This document shows positions 8,417 through 17,352 of a stretch of 64,000 nucleotides of DNA, one piece after another. Source of the DNA: Maricaulis maris (GTDB taxonomy: Bacteria; Pseudomonadota; Alphaproteobacteria; Caulobacterales; Maricaulaceae). Every line of letters starts with the position of its first letter. Within the stretch, counting starts at the first letter, position 1. The notes beneath the pieces were generated by a model. The model made no database searches. It worked only from the letters and a program-made list of their open reading frames with translations, and had not been told where the DNA came from. The stretch covers positions 27,898 to 91,897 of the forward strand of contig NZ_RBIM01000009.1 of assembly GCF_003634045.1 (NCBI RefSeq). Direction: 5' to 3'. The position numbers and the translations under genes were made by a program.

Positions 8417-9103
8417 ATGGCCCGAACAACGCCTCATCGCCTGTCAGCCGCCCTGTTCGGGACGTTCTTCATCCTGACATTTGTGTCCTATGGCATTGGT
8501 CTGGGGTTGATCGATGCGGCGGTGACGGACGCGGATTTCCTGCTGCATATGGCCGAAAATGAAAGCCGGATTGTCATCGGCGTCATACTGACCGGGCTGG
8601 TGCACACCGTCTTGAATATCGGCTTGGCGGTGATCATGCTGCCGATCCTGAAGCCGTTCAGCGAGCGACTCGCTTTTGGCTATTTCAGCGCGGCGATTGC
8701 GGCGACCGTCATTCTCGCCGTGGGCGCATTGCTGTCCTTGATGTTGTCGCCATTAGGAGGTGAAGCGCCCAGCCCGCAGGACTATGCCGCCGCCTCGGCG
8801 CTGAAGGCTGGCGGCGTCGCGGCCTATCATCTGGGCATGGCGCTCTGGAGCGTTGGCGGCGTGTTGTTTTGCGCGGCGCTCTTTCAATCCCGCCTGGTTC
8901 CGAGATGGATGTCCGTGTGGGGCATGATCGGCTATCCGGTTTTACTGGCAGGCTCGATCTATCAGCTTTTTGGCCCGGACGAGCTTGTTGCAACCGTCAG
9001 CGTCATACCCGGCGGTGTGTTTGAAATTACTTTAAGTCTCTGGCTGATCGTCAGAGGGTTCAACAACTCTGCAGCTCGCTCAGGTCTTAGTGATTCTGGA
9101 TGA
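8417..9103 (+). CDS. DUF4386-family membrane protein
   Basis: A 228-aa protein with about six membrane helices. It matches the DUF4386 layout: an N-terminal helix (AALFGTFFILTFVSYGIG), a soluble loop (HMAENESRIVIGVILTGLVHTVLN), then ALWSVGGVLFCAALFQSRLVPRWMSVWGMIGYPVLLAG, where the LVPRWMSVWG turn is typical of the family. Function is unknown. It overlaps or abuts the DoxX-like gene and is probably controlled by the divergent LysR regulator. Confidence 0.8.
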   Translation: MARTTPHRLSAALFGTFFILTFVSYGIGLGLIDAAVTDADFLLHMAENESRIVIGVILTGLVHTVLNIGLAVIMLPILKPFSERLAFGYFSAAIAATVILAVGALLSLMLSPLGGEAPSPQDYAAASALKAGGVAAYHLGMALWSVGGVLFCAALFQSRLVPRWMSVWGMIGYPVLLAGSIYQLFGPDELVATVSVIPGGVFEITLSLWLIVRGFNNSAARSGLSDSG

Positions 9104-9116
9104 AGGAATAAGTTCG

Positions 9117-9608
9117 GTGACGACGCCTCTCATCATTCTGACGATCCTGTTCCTGCCCACACTGATGGCTGTGATTATCGGGCGTCTTGTGGGGCGCCCA
9201 GGCCTCTATCGCTTTGTCGGCCGCATCGCCTTCGCCATGGCTTTTACTTTTTTTGCGATGGGGCATTTCGTGAAAACGGATGGCATGGCGGCGATGCTGC
9301 CGAGTTTCGTCCCGCAAAAGACCATGATCATCTATGCGACCGGCGTGTTGGAGGCCTTGCTGGCGATTGGGCTGCTTGTCCCTTTTTTACGCAAGCAGGC
9401 GGGACTGGCGTGCATCGCCGTGCTCGTCCTGTTTTTTCCGGCCAATGTCTACGCAGCCCTCAATGGCGCAGGTCTTGGCGGACACCAGTGGGGGCCGGTT
9501 TATCTGGCCGTTCGCGCCCCTTTGCAGATGCTTCTTATCGTCTGGGGCTATTGGTTCGTTGTGCGCGATGCGCCTAACGGGTCAAAGCAGACCAGCTCCA
9601 TCTTGTAG
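9117..9608 (+). CDS. DoxX-like membrane protein
   Basis: About 163 aa if translation begins at GTG 9117, which has AAGGAA about 10 bases upstream; another in-frame GTG at 9090 overlaps the DUF4386 gene by 14 bases. Four membrane helices are seen. AFTFFAMGHFVKTDGMAAMLPSFVP and ATGVLEALLAIGLLVPFLR follow the DoxX pattern (helix, GHF, small loop, GVLE). The last 61 bases overlap the convergent lipoprotein gene. Its role is unknown. Confidence 0.7.
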   Translation: MTTPLIILTILFLPTLMAVIIGRLVGRPGLYRFVGRIAFAMAFTFFAMGHFVKTDGMAAMLPSFVPQKTMIIYATGVLEALLAIGLLVPFLRKQAGLACIAVLVLFFPANVYAALNGAGLGGHQWGPVYLAVRAPLQMLLIVWGYWFVVRDAPNGSKQTSSIL

Positions 9609-10258
9609 TTTTCTCGCACTTCGGCGAGCGGCGTGTTGTCGCCGCTCAGGACAAGCGCGCTATGGGAGAAAACTGTTTCTTGACAGGGCGGCGCCGACGG
9701 TTCCGGCCGCATCTTGCCAGAAGGCGCGAGTTGCGCATCGAGCCAAATGCCGCGATCCAATGCGAAAGTCTGTCTTCGCGGCGCCAGTGGGCGGATTACT
9801 TTGCCATAAGGTGTTTTTGTTTCAGTCAACGCCGTATTCATCTCCGCCGTCAGGCGCGACGGCACATACCAGTTTTCCGCTTCCGACAGCGTGCGATCCC
9901 CGCATTTGAGTTTGACATTGCGATATCTGACCTCTGTGTCCGGCCCGATCTGCAAACGCGTGCGCTGGGCGTCAGTTATTGGGTTTTCAGTCGGCGGCGC
10001 ATGCTCAACCGCAATCGTCGCAGGGCTCGCCAGATTGTGATCGGCGCACCATTTTTCCAGTGTTAGCGTGGCGCTTGTCGAGGCGAGCAGGTCAGCATTC
10101 ACGCGTTCAAGTCGTGCAGCCGCCTTCAAATCAGTTTCAGCGGTGGAAGGGGTTGCATTCTGGGCCGGAGTTTCTGCAACGGCTGGTATCTGCTGACATC
10201 CGCAGAGCATCAGCGAGACGGTCATGAGTAACATGCAGGACAGATGAGGACTATTCAT
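9548..10258 (-). CDS. Lipoprotein with a possible chorismate-lyase-like fold
   Basis: A 236-aa protein. A lipoprotein signal peptide ends in the lipobox LMLCGC (MNSPHLSCMLLMTVSLMLCGC), giving acylation at Cys21. The C-terminal part includes VRYRNVKLKCGDRTLSEAENWYVP, then RLTAEMNTALTETKTPYGKVIRPL. That order (strand, Ala-x-Asn-Trp, Pro-x-Arg-Leu, Pro-Tyr-Gly) resembles the UbiC chorismate-lyase-like superfamily. This is a pattern resemblance only, and a secreted lipoprotein would be an odd place for ubiquinone synthesis. It overlaps the DoxX gene by 61 bases, tail to tail. Confidence 0.6.
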   Translation of the reverse strand: MNSPHLSCMLLMTVSLMLCGCQQIPAVAETPAQNATPSTAETDLKAAARLERVNADLLASTSATLTLEKWCADHNLASPATIAVEHAPPTENPITDAQRTRLQIGPDTEVRYRNVKLKCGDRTLSEAENWYVPSRLTAEMNTALTETKTPYGKVIRPLAPRRQTFALDRGIWLDAQLAPSGKMRPEPSAPPCQETVFSHSALVLSGDNTPLAEVRENYKMELVCFDPLGASRTTNQ

Positions 10259-10553
10259 GACGAAACCACTTTCAAGTCATAAGGAATGACTTTGTCGCTC
10301 AGCCGAACTTCACGAGCGATTATGATCCACATATGTCTTTCGACCAAGAAGAAGAGACTATATCGCTTCTAGCGCCTATTGAAAGAACGGCCAGTGTCGC
10401 GCCACCCTATCCGATGTTGTAAAAAAGAAATCGAGCGTATGCCTCAGATCGTTCGTCACCGAATCGGCCGTACTAGTCATAGGCAGCAACTCAATTCGGA
10501 AATTTTGACGGATACAGCCGAAGCTTTTGCCTCGCGACGGTCGTACGTGATTC

Positions 10554-11471
10554 TCAATTCCCAGATTGAACATCCCAATATGGCTGTTGTGTTCCATAGG
10601 CCGAAACGAGGAAATCAACGAGTGCGCGCGTTGATCGCGATATCAGCTTACGGTCCGAAAATACCATACTTAGGGGCTTGGACGGCATTTCGAACTCGGG
10701 CAAAAGCCTCACCAGTTGACCTTCCGCTATCAAAGCACCCGCGATAAACGTCGGGAGGCGTGCTATGCCGCCACCCGCGACTGCCGCCGCGCTGAGCGCC
10801 TCACTATTGTTCACCTTTAAATTTCCCGAAACGTTGATGCGTTCGGGGCCCTGTGATGTCTTGAATTCCCACAAGTCCTGATTGTCGGAGTAAGAGAACA
10901 AGATGCAGTTTTGACTGGCTAGCTCGGCCGGGGCGGTGGGAAATCCGTGTTTGCGCACGTAGTCTGGCGAAGCGCAAACAATGCTTTTGAGCGGCGCAAG
11001 GCTTCGCGTTATCTGCGCCGAACTGGGCAGAGCACTGGCGCGTAAGGCGATGTCATATCGTCCATCGCTTGCGCTTGCAGGCGCGTCATCAAGAATCAGG
11101 TCTATGCTCACCTTCGGATGCTGTATGAGAAATTGCGGCAATAAAGGCGCGATATGCCGAACCCCAAAGGACATTGGCGCGTGAAGGCGCAGGTCTCCTA
11201 TGAGCTCTGTACCGAACTGGGAAGCCTCTTGTTCCGCTGCCTGAGCATGATGAAGCGCCTGATTGGCGTGCGCGAGATATCGAGCTCCCGCCTCTGTAAG
11301 CGATAGTTTGCGCGTGCTGCGCTGAAGCAGTAGCACGCCGAGACGTTTTTCAAGCCGCGTGATTCTGTGGCTGACAGCAGATTTGGTGAGATTGAGCTGA
11401 GCTGCAGCAGATGAAAAACTGCCAGCTTCAATGATCGCCGAGAAGATTTCAAAATCCGGGACTGTTTGCAT
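10554..11471 (-). CDS. LysR-family transcriptional regulator
   Basis: A 305-aa LysR regulator. ATG 11471 follows GGTGAGGCG; upstream in-frame ATGs at 11483, 11495 and 11522 are possible. The DNA-binding region is FSAIIEAGSFSSAAAQLNLTKSAVSHRITRLEKRLGVLLLQRS. The effector domain starts near LIGDLRLHAPMSFGVRHIAPLLPQF, typical of the DsdA/GcvA-like group that acts on small anions. It is divergent from the EamA transporter and probably controls it. Confidence 0.88.
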   Translation of the reverse strand: MQTVPDFEIFSAIIEAGSFSSAAAQLNLTKSAVSHRITRLEKRLGVLLLQRSTRKLSLTEAGARYLAHANQALHHAQAAEQEASQFGTELIGDLRLHAPMSFGVRHIAPLLPQFLIQHPKVSIDLILDDAPASASDGRYDIALRASALPSSAQITRSLAPLKSIVCASPDYVRKHGFPTAPAELASQNCILFSYSDNQDLWEFKTSQGPERINVSGNLKVNNSEALSAAAVAGGGIARLPTFIAGALIAEGQLVRLLPEFEMPSKPLSMVFSDRKLISRSTRALVDFLVSAYGTQQPYWDVQSGN

Positions 11472-11577
11472 CGCCTCACCCATAGTTGAATTCATATCAA
11501 CACAGTTCTTAAAAATAGCCACATAGTAAATATCAATTCATCAATTAACTTTGTCGTGAAATGCTTTGGAGGCGCTC

Positions 11578-12516
11578 ATGACAGGGTTATGCCCATCCCG
11601 TGGTCAACGAGAGACCGTTGCGCTGTTGATCATCATCATCGGTTTGCTCGTCGGCGCTAATTTCGCGTTCGGAAAGTACATTGTACAACAAGGTCAAGCG
11701 CCGCTAACGTTGTTCGTGCTGCAAGTGTTCGGGGCCAGTGTCCTTCTGACCGCCGGACTGGTGCTGTCGCAACATATGCGTCTTGCGGCGTTGGTATCGC
11801 GTCCTGTGCTGATCTATTGCGTCGTCAATGGGCTGATCGGCGTATCCGCCCCGCAAATACTAGGGTTTTTCGCACTACAGAAAGTTCCCGCGAGCCTGTT
11901 TACAATGTTCGTCACACTGTCGCCGCTTATGACATTTCTGGTGTCATCATTGGTCCGGCGCCAGGTGTTGCCCATGTATCGTCTGATCGGCATCCTTATC
12001 GGCTTGGCCGGAGTCAGTATTGCTACGGCAAACGGGACGGTCAGGATGGATTTTGGCGCTTTGTGGCTGACGGCGGCTTGCGCTGTTCCCATCCTGCTCT
12101 CGATTGCAAACGTGTACCGGGATGTCGCCATGCCTGAAGGGGTGTCTCCACTTGTACTCGCGGCGGGTACGCTCTCATCTCAGGCGCTGCTGTTTCTACC
12201 CTTCGCGGTCTATGTCGAGGGTGCGGCGCTCGCATCATGGACAATAGACGCTGCCGCAGCACTTCTCGGCCTGTGCTGCGTCACAGCGCTCAGCTATATC
12301 CTGACGTTCGAACTATTTCGGAGAACCGACGGGGTTGGTTTTAGTCAGGTCGGCTATTTCGCCACGGTGGCCGGTACGGGAGCAGGCGCAATCTTCTTCA
12401 GCGAGGTAATAACTGTCTGGTTTCTTATTGCTGTGTTCTTGCTGTTTCTGGGCATGGCGATCACGAATAATCAAATCTCTGCCATTCTCAGTCACTGGAA
12501 CAGGAAACGGCGATGA
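11578..12516 (+). CDS. EamA-family (DMT superfamily) transporter
   Basis: A 312-aa protein with ten membrane helices in two EamA repeats. ATG 11578 lies 6 bases after TTTGGAGG; the TTG at 11566 in the track frame is less likely. The first repeat has GANFAFGKYIVQQGQAPLTL and the second APQILGFFALQKVPASLFTMFVTLSPLMTFLVSS and ILIGLAGVSIATANG. Members export amino acids or metabolites. It is transcribed away from the LysR gene across 106 bp. Confidence 0.85.
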   Translation: MTGLCPSRGQRETVALLIIIIGLLVGANFAFGKYIVQQGQAPLTLFVLQVFGASVLLTAGLVLSQHMRLAALVSRPVLIYCVVNGLIGVSAPQILGFFALQKVPASLFTMFVTLSPLMTFLVSSLVRRQVLPMYRLIGILIGLAGVSIATANGTVRMDFGALWLTAACAVPILLSIANVYRDVAMPEGVSPLVLAAGTLSSQALLFLPFAVYVEGAALASWTIDAAAALLGLCCVTALSYILTFELFRRTDGVGFSQVGYFATVAGTGAGAIFFSEVITVWFLIAVFLLFLGMAITNNQISAILSHWNRKRR

Positions 12517-12606
12517 AACCGCTTAGCCTGAGTGAGAGAGCAGTGTGGTCTCACCCGAATGACAATCCACCCCCTGCGCTGTCTGCTGGGTCTGGCGCGT
12601 CAGATG

Positions 12607-12873
12607 TCAAACGTCACCGCTGCCTGATGGGCCAGAATCGCGCGGCGTGATGCGACGGCCACTGTCTTTGCGTGCCTTAGCAAATACGCGATCCGTCGCC
12701 ATGAAGCGTGCTAGCATGGGCGCTATGAGTTTGGCCGGCTCATTCTTCTGTCCGGTCTCTCGTGCCAGCACCTCGGCATATGCCACAAGATCGCGATGCA
12801 CGTCGGCGGGCAGCTCAATACTCAGCTTGACGGGCCTATCGTCGGGGATGGCGCCGAGTTTCAGCTTGGTCAT
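12607..12873 (-). CDS. DUF2274 protein, last gene of the trb operon
   Basis: An 88-aa protein that begins MTKLKLGAIPDDRPVKLSIELPADVHRDLVAYAEV, the DUF2274 signature, which resembles a ribbon-helix-helix strand followed by two helices. It sits 3 bases after trbI with GGAGTTG upstream of its ATG. In alphaproteobacterial Trb islands this gene is regularly the last of the operon. Function is unknown; a small DNA-binding role is possible. Confidence 0.8.
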   Translation of the reverse strand: MTKLKLGAIPDDRPVKLSIELPADVHRDLVAYAEVLARETGQKNEPAKLIAPMLARFMATDRVFAKARKDSGRRITPRDSGPSGSGDV

Positions 12874-12876
12874 GGA

Positions 12877-14070
12877 TCAACTCCGATAGGGTTCGAGTAC
12901 AAGATCGCGCGTGACCATGACACGCACGGGGAAGCCGGGGCGAATGGTCAAGGTCGGCGAAACAGAAAGCTGACGACGGACGATCTCGTCGCCGGCGCGG
13001 CCGATCGTGTCCTGTGTTCCATCACGAATGGCGCGGGCGATGTCGCCGTCATCATCAGCGCCGAGTTCCACACCGATATTCAAGACGGTGGCGAGACCGG
13101 CCGCCATGAATAGCCTGCCCCAGTGGTTGTTGACGCCGTCTTCCAGTCCGGCGTAGCCCGCTTCATCGGCGCCTGGCTGGCGTTCGAGAACGATGGAGCG
13201 ACCATTGGGCAGGATCAGCCGTGTCCAGGCCAAAAGTACGCGGCTCTGCCCGAAGGCGACACGGCTATCATATTCACCGATGAGGCGCGCGCCTTGCGGG
13301 ATCAACAGGAAACGCCCCGTCGGACTGTCAAAGACATTGGATGTCACCTGGGCGGTGATCTGGCCGGGAAGATCCGAGCGCAGCCCTGTGACCAACGCTG
13401 CCGGGATGACCGCACCGGCTTGCACCACAAAGGGACTTGGCGGATCGGTGAGCCGATCGGCGCTCGTCGTGCGGCGATCAACGGGTTCATCGAGGAATGC
13501 CTCCCGCCTATCCGCTGCATCGAGAGCGGCAACCGTTGCGCTCGCTGGAAAGAATGATCCGGTGTCGGACTGCGTGAGCGCGATCGAGGGCAGAGTTCGC
13601 GGGGATTCGCCAATGGAGGTCTTGGCGTCGGCAAAGAGACGACTCAGCCGGGCCGCTTCCATTTCCTGAAGTCGGCGCTGTTCTTCCGGGTCAACAGCGG
13701 GTGTTGTGATGACTGGTGGCGGTACCGGCTGGCCACGTCGCTGCGCTGACAGAATGGGGCGTCCGAGTTCGCCAGGCAGTGGAGGACCAAGCCGCGGGAC
13801 AGCCCCATAGTCGACCGGTAAACGCGACAGGCCATCAGCCTCCTGAATATGCTCAGTGGAATAGAGTTCCTGTGGGCCATCGAATGGCTTGCGGTCATGC
13901 AACGCCACAATCAGGATAGCGCCGAGCCCCAAAACTCCGGCGGCACCCAGGATAGTCAGGGCACGGCGCGAAAGCCGCATCACACGGGGAGGATCGGCGC
14001 GAAGCCGCAGGTATTCCGCGATCTCTTTTTCATCAAGAGAGTCCGGCTTGCATTCGGCACCCTCGCTCAT
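12877..14070 (-). CDS. trbI: TrbI, VirB10-like type IV secretion protein
   Basis: A 397-aa bitopic inner-membrane protein. There is a short cytoplasmic N-terminus, one membrane helix (ALTILGAAGVLGLGAILIVAL), a proline-rich periplasmic linker, and the C-terminal VirB10/TrbI domain from about 200 (VVQAGAVIPAALVTGLRSDLPGQITAQVTSNVFDSPTGRFLLIPQGARLIGEYDS). It spans the envelope and gates the outer-membrane complex with TrbG. It overlaps trbG by 4 bases. Confidence 0.95.
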   Translation of the reverse strand: MSEGAECKPDSLDEKEIAEYLRLRADPPRVMRLSRRALTILGAAGVLGLGAILIVALHDRKPFDGPQELYSTEHIQEADGLSRLPVDYGAVPRLGPPLPGELGRPILSAQRRGQPVPPPVITTPAVDPEEQRRLQEMEAARLSRLFADAKTSIGESPRTLPSIALTQSDTGSFFPASATVAALDAADRREAFLDEPVDRRTTSADRLTDPPSPFVVQAGAVIPAALVTGLRSDLPGQITAQVTSNVFDSPTGRFLLIPQGARLIGEYDSRVAFGQSRVLLAWTRLILPNGRSIVLERQPGADEAGYAGLEDGVNNHWGRLFMAAGLATVLNIGVELGADDDGDIARAIRDGTQDTIGRAGDEIVRRQLSVSPTLTIRPGFPVRVMVTRDLVLEPYRS

Positions 14071-15104
14071 TTGTCTGCTCCACCGGAAGCTCGGGGCGAG
14101 GCGGTATGGGCGCTGCGTCTGACGCCATCTGTACGCACGATCCGCACACGTTTCTGCTTGTCGCCGAGACGTAGTTCGGCGGCGGCGAAAAGCCTATCGA
14201 CGATCATGTAGTTGCGGGCGATGCGGTAGTTGACGAGTTGACCTTCGCCTTCCGGTCCGATGACGAAGAGCGGCGGCATCTCGCCCTGACCGATTCCGCG
14301 CGGAAACTCGATGAAGACCTGTCGCCCGTCGTCGAAGGCCCGCAGTGGCCGCCAGGGCGCGCGATCACCTTCGATCCGGTAGCGGAAGCGCAAGGAGTCC
14401 AGTGCGACGTCGCGTCCGATCGGTGAGGCTGCTTCCGCCTCGGCATTGCGCCGCCTGAGCGCGATCAAGGCATCTTCGGCATAGGTCCAGGAGACCGAGG
14501 CCATATAGGCGGACGGATTCGCCCTAAGTTCGAGATGATAGGTCCGCCGATCCGTATTGATGACGAGGTTGGTCTGGAGATCGGGTCGTGTCGGTTTGAC
14601 CAGGATGTGGATACGCTGGCTATCGCCGGAACCGCTCTGGGTGTCGCCGATGATCCAGCGGGCCGTGTCGCCAGCCGCGATCGGGCCGGAGCCAACCAGG
14701 CTCTCTCCGGGTTGCAGGGCGATGTCGGTGATCTGCCCCGGCGATGCGTAGACCTGATAGAGTGCGCCGGAGCTGTAAGGGTAGAGCTGTACCGCGTTGA
14801 TGAACCCGTCGCGCACGGGCTCCATGCGGGCGGCGGCGTTCGCTTCATTGACACGTTCGGCAGGGTCGGCGGATTCAGGTTCCAGCGCTTCCCCGTCAAC
14901 GGGCTTGAGCTGTCCCGGTAACGGAAGCGGTTCGGCGCGTTCGACGATCCGCACGGGCCGCTCGGGCTCCGGCAGAAGCGTCGCTTCGATGGGGAGCTCG
15001 TCATAGGCGATTTCGGGCGGTTTGAACGTCGCGCATCCCGATAGCGCCGATGCGGTGAGCAGAGCGGCGACGGAGGCTTTTGCTGGATGAAGTGTTCTTG
15101 TCAT
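14067..15104 (-). CDS. trbG: TrbG, VirB9-like outer-membrane core component
   Basis: A 345-aa protein. The signal peptide has a lipobox (ASALSGC), so it is probably a lipoprotein. The VirB9/TrbG/CagX domain runs from about residue 105 (VQLYPYSSGALYQVYASPGQITDIALQPGESL) to VDRLFAAAELRLGDKQKRVRIVR at the C-terminus. With TrbI it makes the outer-membrane channel. It overlaps trbF and trbI by 4 bases each. Confidence 0.95.
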   Translation of the reverse strand: MTRTLHPAKASVAALLTASALSGCATFKPPEIAYDELPIEATLLPEPERPVRIVERAEPLPLPGQLKPVDGEALEPESADPAERVNEANAAARMEPVRDGFINAVQLYPYSSGALYQVYASPGQITDIALQPGESLVGSGPIAAGDTARWIIGDTQSGSGDSQRIHILVKPTRPDLQTNLVINTDRRTYHLELRANPSAYMASVSWTYAEDALIALRRRNAEAEAASPIGRDVALDSLRFRYRIEGDRAPWRPLRAFDDGRQVFIEFPRGIGQGEMPPLFVIGPEGEGQLVNYRIARNYMIVDRLFAAAELRLGDKQKRVRIVRTDGVRRSAHTASPRASGGADK

Positions 15105-15787
15105 TGGGCAGTCTCCCGGGACCAGTTGATGGCGTTGACGAAAATGCCGAGCGGGTTCTTGCGCAGACGCTCGGAATCGCGCGGCTGTTGCAGAACGATG
15201 GTGAGAATGGCGGTCCAGCGTTCGGTCGCGGCGAGCTGTCCGTTGGCGTAGCGGCGCTCGATCCAGGCGATGCGGAAGCTGCTCTCGGAAGCGCGGATAA
15301 CGCTAGAGACTTCGACGGAGATCTGCGTGTCGCCGACCTTGGCGAAGGGGTCGTTCACCCGGGCATAGTCGTTCAGCGCCAACGCGCCCCTGTCGGTCGT
15401 GAAGTCGTAAGCGTGCAGCCAGTTCTGGCGCAACACGATGGGATCGGCGGGGACCTGGCGCACATTCTCGATGAAGCGCGACAGGTGGTAAGCGATCTGC
15501 GGATCGGTCGGACGGAAGTCGGCGGCGGCAGGCGCCACGGCTTGCGCCGCGCCAAGCCGGTCCACTTCGACGACATAGGGCGTGATTGTTCCTTGTATGG
15601 ACTGCCAGACCAGTGCCGCGCTGAGCCCGCCTGAGAGAAGCAAGGACCCGAACGCCATCAGACGCCAGTTCCTGGCCTGCACGCGGGCGGAGCCGATACG
15701 TTCGTCCCAGACCTGCGCGGCTTTCTGATAGGGCGTGACGGGATCGGGGGTTTTCGAATATCGAACGCTCGGGCGACGGAACATCAT
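15101..15787 (-). CDS. trbF: TrbF, VirB8-like inner-membrane component
   Basis: A 228-aa protein with a cytoplasmic N-terminus, one membrane helix (RLMAFGSLLLSGGLSAALVW, about 40-60) and a periplasmic NTF2-like VirB8 fold. DPFAKVGDTQISVEVSSVIRASESSFRIAWIERRY is a typical segment, and the end NPLGIFVNAINWSREIA-like stretch is the conserved TrbF tail. It overlaps trbL and trbG by 4 bases, so translation is coupled. Confidence 0.94.
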   Translation of the reverse strand: MMFRRPSVRYSKTPDPVTPYQKAAQVWDERIGSARVQARNWRLMAFGSLLLSGGLSAALVWQSIQGTITPYVVEVDRLGAAQAVAPAAADFRPTDPQIAYHLSRFIENVRQVPADPIVLRQNWLHAYDFTTDRGALALNDYARVNDPFAKVGDTQISVEVSSVIRASESSFRIAWIERRYANGQLAATERWTAILTIVLQQPRDSERLRKNPLGIFVNAINWSRETAQ

Positions 15788-17070
15788 GATTTCTCCGAAA
15801 GGCTGACAGCGGTCCCGCCGCCGCCATGGTCGCCGGAGCGAATGGCATGAGCTGCGACGGCGGCGCCGTGGTGAAGGGTTTGCTGTTGTTTCATGCGACG
15901 CGCCCAGGCTGGCGGCCCGTCGTTCGTCGACGTAGCGGGCTCGGGGCTATTGCTGAACTTGCCGCCGGTCGATTCGAAGGCTGCGCGCGAGCCGGAGCGG
16001 TAGCTTTCGCTCATAGAACGGCGAAGCGGGCTTGTAGCGGCGCCGACGCCGGCTTGTCCGACACTGGCGAGACCAGCGGCGACACCGGAAGCGCCGCCGC
16101 CGGCGGCTGTGCTTCCCATGCGGTAGGCGGTCGAGGCGCCACCAGCGACTGCGGCTGCCCCGCGTGCTCCGGCGCCAGCAGCTCCTGCGGCCATTCGGGC
16201 GCCGGCGACCCCGCCGACTGCAAGACCGCCGGCGGCAAGACCGGCGCCAACCGCGGCGCCTGCGCCAAGCTGCGGGCCGCCCGAGACGATACCGTTGGCG
16301 ATGCCCGGACCGAAGATGCCGAGCGCGAGCATGGAGAGCGCAGCGAGAACGATCGCCATGGCGTCCTCGATCGTCGGCTCACCCGTGAAACCGGCGGTGA
16401 ACTCGCCGAAAATGGTCGAACCGATGCCGACGATGACGGCAAGAACCAGCACCTTGACGCCGGACGAGATGACCAGTCCCAGCACGCGCTCGGCCATGAA
16501 GGCGGTTTTGTTGAAGAGACCGAAGGGCACGAGGATGAAGCCGGCCAGCGTCGCCAGCTTGAACTCGATCAGCGTGACGAAGAGCTGGATCGCCAGAATG
16601 AAGAAGGACAGGAGGACGACCAGCCAGGCGAACAGCAGGATGATGATCTGGAGGAAGTTCTCGAAGAAAGAAACAAAGCCCATCAGATCGGAAATCGACG
16701 TGAGAATCGGGCGGCCGGCTTCGAGACCGATTTCGGCGATGCGGCCGGGCTGAAGTAGCTCGCCGGGGCTCAGACTTCCGCCAGAAGCGATGAGCCCGAG
16801 CCCCGCGAAGCTCTCGAAGACGATGCGGGCGAGCGCGTTCCAGTTGCCGATGATGTAGGCGAAGACGCCGACGAAGAGCGTCTTCTTGACCAGCCGTGCG
16901 ATTATGTCCTCGTCCGCGCCCCAGGCCCAGAACAGCGCCGCGAGTGTCACGTCGATGACGATCAGCGTGGTTGCGAGGAACGCGACGTCGCCGCCGAGCA
17001 GGCCGAAGCCGCTATCGATGTAGGAGGTAAAGACCTGCAGGAACCGGTCGATGACGCCAACGCCGTCCAT
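15784..17070 (-). CDS. trbL: TrbL, VirB6-like polytopic channel protein
   Basis: A 428-aa inner-membrane protein. The N-terminal 250 residues hold about six helices with the TrbL signature (FLQVFTSYIDSGFGLLGGDVAFLATTLIVIDVTLAALFW; VTLIEFKLATLAGFILVPFGLFNKTAFMAERVLG). The C-terminal third is a Gly/Ala-rich tail followed by a soluble region, as in other alphaproteobacterial TrbL. It forms the substrate path through the inner membrane. Confidence 0.94.
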   Translation of the reverse strand: MDGVGVIDRFLQVFTSYIDSGFGLLGGDVAFLATTLIVIDVTLAALFWAWGADEDIIARLVKKTLFVGVFAYIIGNWNALARIVFESFAGLGLIASGGSLSPGELLQPGRIAEIGLEAGRPILTSISDLMGFVSFFENFLQIIILLFAWLVVLLSFFILAIQLFVTLIEFKLATLAGFILVPFGLFNKTAFMAERVLGLVISSGVKVLVLAVIVGIGSTIFGEFTAGFTGEPTIEDAMAIVLAALSMLALGIFGPGIANGIVSGGPQLGAGAAVGAGLAAGGLAVGGVAGARMAAGAAGAGARGAAAVAGGASTAYRMGSTAAGGGASGVAAGLASVGQAGVGAATSPLRRSMSESYRSGSRAAFESTGGKFSNSPEPATSTNDGPPAWARRMKQQQTLHHGAAVAAHAIRSGDHGGGGTAVSLSEKS

Positions 17071-17073
17071 GCT

Positions 17074-17346
17074 CTATTCCTTCCCGGGATCGTCGCTGGG
17101 AAGACCGAGAAAGCGGCGGCGTTGCTCCGCCCATGCGGTGCGGCAGACGGTGTCGGTGTCCAGTTTTTCCGGCGTCACCATCCGGCAGCGAGAAAGTTCC
17201 GCCCGCAAAGGATCGTCGCTCGCTAACGGCTCAACCCGCCCTTCCGGAGCGACAGCGTTCGTCAGTTCGGCGGCGGCGAAGAGCGCGGCGAGTGCGCCGA
17301 GGCCGAAGGCGACGAGCCGGAGGACCTGGTCGGGAGAGCTACGCAT
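17074..17346 (-). CDS. TrbK-alt, putative entry-exclusion protein
   Basis: A 90-aa protein with one N-terminal membrane helix (RLVAFGLGALAALFAAAEL) and the motif SRCRMVTPEKLDTDTVCRTAWAEQRRRFLG, whose two cysteines and WAEQRRRF end mark the TrbK-alt family. It lies between trbJ and trbL, where entry-exclusion genes are found, 3 bases before trbL. Such proteins reduce redundant transfer between cells that carry the same element. Confidence 0.85.
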   Translation of the reverse strand: MRSSPDQVLRLVAFGLGALAALFAAAELTNAVAPEGRVEPLASDDPLRAELSRCRMVTPEKLDTDTVCRTAWAEQRRRFLGLPSDDPGKE

Positions 17347-17352
17347 TGGCCC

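Noticed and set aside
10379..10747. 122-aa plus-strand frame
   Set aside because: It overlaps the 3' end of the LysR gene and has no motif; the 295-bp gap 10259-10553 shows no gene.
15826..16758. 310-aa plus-strand frame inside trbL
   Set aside because: Antisense to trbL; its composition is a mirror of the Gly/Ala-rich TrbL tail.
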